This document shows, in pieces, positions 5,709 through 7,439 of a DNA stretch of 7,439 nucleotides (its first letter is position 1; every line of letters starts with the position of its first letter). Origin of the DNA: JAJFFW01 sp039197915 (lineage in GTDB: Bacteria; Pseudomonadota; Alphaproteobacteria; Caulobacterales; Parvularculaceae); contig JBCCTV010000161.1 of NCBI GenBank assembly GCA_039197915.1, forward strand, positions 1 to 7,439, read 5' to 3'. The position numbers and the translations under genes were made by a program. The notes beneath the pieces were generated by a model, which had not been told where the DNA came from, made no database searches, and was given only the letters and a program-made list of their open reading frames with translations.

Positions 5709-6815
5709 ATGCCTAAGCCCGTCGATGTCTTGTTTCAGCCCTTCACGCTCAATTCGCTTGCGCTGTCGAACCGATTGGTGATGGCCCCAATGACGCGGTC
5801 TTTCTCGCCGGGGCACGTGCCTGGCGACGATGTTGTCGCTTATTACCGCCGCCGCGCCGAGGGCGGGGTAGGGTTGATCCTGACGGAGGGTGTCTCTCCA
5901 AACGATACGACCGCGACGGGAACCCCAAACGTTCCCAATATCGTTGCAGATGACGCCAAGGCAGGTTGGAAAAAAGTGGCTGACGCCGTGCACGACGCCG
6001 GTGGTCGTATTGGTATGCAGCTCTGGCACGAGGGGCCGTACCGCAATCCGAAACACTCCGAACACCCAGATGTCCCATCGTTGTTTCCGTCGGGTTTTAA
6101 AGTGCCTGGTAAAATGCTCGCAGAGCCCATGACCGAAGACGCGATCGACACCGCCATCACTGAGTTTGTCGATGCAGCGGTCACCGCGAAAGACCTCGGC
6201 TTCGATGCGGTCGAGTTTCATGGCGCGCACTCGTATCTGATCGATAGTTTCTTTTGGAGCGATACAAATATTCGCGAGGACAAGTGGGGCGGCGCCTCTT
6301 GGGTCGACCGGACGCGCATCGCAACGGAAATGATAGCGCGCACCAGGGTGAAAGTCGGTCCTGATTTCCCTTTGTTGATCCGTTTGTCCCAATGGAAACA
6401 GCAGGATTTTGGCGCAAAGGCTGCGGCCACGCCGGATGAAATGGCCGCGTGGCTAACCCCGCTTGTAGATGCCGGCATTGACGCGATCGACTGCTCGCAG
6501 CGCCGTTTCTGGGAGCCGGAATTCGAAGGCTCTGACCTAAATTTTGCCGGGTGGGCGAAGAAGCTGACCGGCAAGCCGTCGATCTCGGTTGGTTCGGTTG
6601 GTCTGAGCGGTGAATTCACCGCGACCTACACGGGCGACGTGGCTGAGCCTGCAAGCCTCGACACGTTGGTCGAGCGCATGGAGCGCGGCGATTTTGATCT
6701 CATCGCGGTTGGCCGTGCGTTGCTCAAGGATCCAGATTGGGCGATGAAAATCCGCGAAGGTCGAATGGATGAGTTGGACACCTTCGACAAAAAAGCGCTC
6801 GAAACCCTGTATTAA
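5709..6815 (+). CDS. NADH:flavin oxidoreductase, Old Yellow Enzyme family
   Basis: The 368-residue product is a complete single-domain FMN TIM barrel of the OYE family, cytosolic enzymes that reduce activated C=C bonds of enones and some nitro compounds with NAD(P)H. Visible landmarks: FQPFTLNSLALSNRLVMAPMTR at 9-30 (strand 1, flavin contact), GGVGLILTEG (52-61), Gln104 in IGMQLWH, the active-site HGAHSYL at 181-187 (His181 and His184 bind the substrate carbonyl or nitro oxygen, Tyr186 is the usual proton donor), NIREDKWGG (197-205), Arg225 in LLIRLS (flavin contact) and the phosphate-binding GSVGL and VGRALLKDPDW near the end. No iron-sulfur or extra reductase domain follows, so it is a classical OYE and not a 2,4-dienoyl-CoA reductase type. 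The gene has a strong ribosome binding site, stands alone on the plus strand and is closed by a good terminator. The physiological substrate is unknown. Confidence 0.95.
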   Translation: MPKPVDVLFQPFTLNSLALSNRLVMAPMTRSFSPGHVPGDDVVAYYRRRAEGGVGLILTEGVSPNDTTATGTPNVPNIVADDAKAGWKKVADAVHDAGGRIGMQLWHEGPYRNPKHSEHPDVPSLFPSGFKVPGKMLAEPMTEDAIDTAITEFVDAAVTAKDLGFDAVEFHGAHSYLIDSFFWSDTNIREDKWGGASWVDRTRIATEMIARTRVKVGPDFPLLIRLSQWKQQDFGAKAAATPDEMAAWLTPLVDAGIDAIDCSQRRFWEPEFEGSDLNFAGWAKKLTGKPSISVGSVGLSGEFTATYTGDVAEPASLDTLVERMERGDFDLIAVGRALLKDPDWAMKIREGRMDELDTFDKKALETLY

Positions 6816-6880
6816 CAGATCCTGAGAGAAGTCCCGTCGGTCTTCGCTTTTCGCGACGCGGCTTTCAAGCCCTTACTCGG

Positions 6881-6903
6881 AACCGCGCCCAGCGCGGTTT
6901 TTT
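6881..6903 (+). terminator. Rho-independent terminator after the OYE gene
   Basis: AACCGCGC (6881-6888) pairs perfectly with GCGCGGTT (6892-6899) across a CCA loop, and the 3' arm runs into six consecutive T (6898-6903). It lies 65 bp past the OYE stop and should end that transcript before the GST gene. Confidence 0.88.
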
Positions 6904-7078
6904 CGTCTTGGGTCCTCACTTGATCTTCCCATCTGATTCGCATTCGCCGCATACGGCCTCAGGTTGTAGCGGGTGTGCAGCACGGGGACGATGTCATGCG
7001 GCCAAAACAATATCGCCGTGAACCGCGCAACAGCGCCAAAGCGTAGATGACGGGACAACAAGAAGGAAACAAACGCCC

Positions 7079-7439
7079 GTGATCGTCGTCCACCATTTAG
7101 AACACTCCCGTTCGCAACGCGTGCTGTGGTTGCTCGAAGAAATTGGCGAGCCCTATGAGGTAAAGCGCTATAAGCGTAACCCGATCAGCAGGCTTGCGCC
7201 GCCGGACTTAAAGAAAGTCCATCCGCTCGGTAAATCGCCCGTTATCCAAGACGGGGGCGTGGTTGTTGCTGAGACGGGGGCGATCATTGAGTATTTGACC
7301 AATCAAAATAGGGAAGCGGGCTTGGCCCCGGACCTTAGCGACCCCTTACGTCTTCCGTATACCTACTGGCTACATTTTGCCGAGGGGACGGCGATGCCGC
7401 AGCTTCTTCTCAAATTATTCTTTTCACAAATTAAAGAGA
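7079..7439 (+). CDS. Glutathione S-transferase, N-terminal part (cut by window)
   Basis: The frame starts at GTG 7079 and encodes 120 residues before the right edge. The N-terminal thioredoxin-like domain is plain: MIVVHHLEHSRSQRVLWLLEE (1-21, with the likely catalytic Ser10 or Ser12), HPLGKSPVI (48-56, the strand ending in the cis-Pro that binds glutathione) and ETGAIIEYL (65-73, the Glu/Thr pair for the gamma-glutamyl group). The all-alpha domain begins near residue 85 (LSDPLRLPYTYWLHFAEGTAMP). The HHLEHSRS-RVLWLLEE opening resembles the yeast GTT1-like subgroup. AAGGA lies 11 nt upstream, somewhat far; no ATG is available in frame nearby. It is downstream of the terminator, so it needs its own promoter, which I could not pick out in 6904-7078. 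Substrate unknown. Confidence 0.9.
   Translation, partial: MIVVHHLEHSRSQRVLWLLEEIGEPYEVKRYKRNPISRLAPPDLKKVHPLGKSPVIQDGGVVVAETGAIIEYLTNQNREAGLAPDLSDPLRLPYTYWLHFAEGTAMPQLLLKLFFSQIKE

Noticed and set aside
5592..6392. 266-codon minus-strand open frame opposite the OYE gene
   Set aside because: It lies antisense within a fully recognisable OYE gene, has an Arg/His-rich shadow composition and runs just into the obgE start. No family resemblance was seen.
6873..7061. 62-codon minus-strand ORF in the OYE-GST gap
   Set aside because: Its 3' end runs through the intrinsic terminator stem, it is basic and unrecognised, and no ribosome binding site was noted.
6904..7078. Riboswitch or sRNA in the GST leader
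   Set aside because: No conserved aptamer-like sequence, long stem or second terminator could be seen. No clear promoter was found either.

Overview
The window looks like chromosomal core sequence from an alphaproteobacterium. This rests on the minus-strand series obgE ... nadD - rsfS - rlmH - envC-type gene, which follows the conserved alphaproteobacterial order (obgE-proB-proA-nadD-rsfS-rlmH), and on the style of the proteins. Genus cannot be read from the sequence. There are no tRNA or rRNA genes, CRISPR arrays, IS elements or phage genes.

Layout. Minus strand, in order of transcription: obgE (5595-4558), a VOC/glyoxalase-fold gene (4419-4024), a gap of about 160 bp that appears to hold a decayed proA 3' end, nadD (3865-3269), egtD (3258-2254), a gap of about 220 bp with a candidate promoter and a strong Shine-Dalgarno, then rsfS (2036-1620), rlmH (1568-1086) and an EnvC-type murein hydrolase activator that runs off the left edge (1082-1). 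Plus strand: a complete Old-Yellow-Enzyme-type flavin oxidoreductase (5709-6815), divergent from obgE, a clear intrinsic terminator (6881-6903), and the first 120 codons of a glutathione S-transferase cut by the right edge (7079-7439).

How the genes relate. obgE, rsfS and rlmH all act on the large ribosomal subunit (50S assembly GTPase, ribosomal silencing factor, 23S rRNA pseudouridine methyltransferase). nadD makes the NAD precursor, and the EnvC-type protein serves cell separation. Two genes are foreign to the canonical order: egtD (histidine trimethylation, first step to ergothioneine), placed between nadD and rsfS, and the VOC gene, placed where proB-proA would be expected. The OYE reductase and GST on the other strand are redox or detoxification genes, as egtD may be, but no shared pathway can be shown here.

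Most interesting points: (1) a probable genomic scar of proA directly upstream of nadD; (2) egtD in the nadD-rsfS junction without a visible egtB; (3) a strong Shine-Dalgarno placed 6 nt before an in-frame CTG that would extend RsfS by 31 residues; (4) a possible leaderless obgE. I did not find a clearly new multi-gene system.
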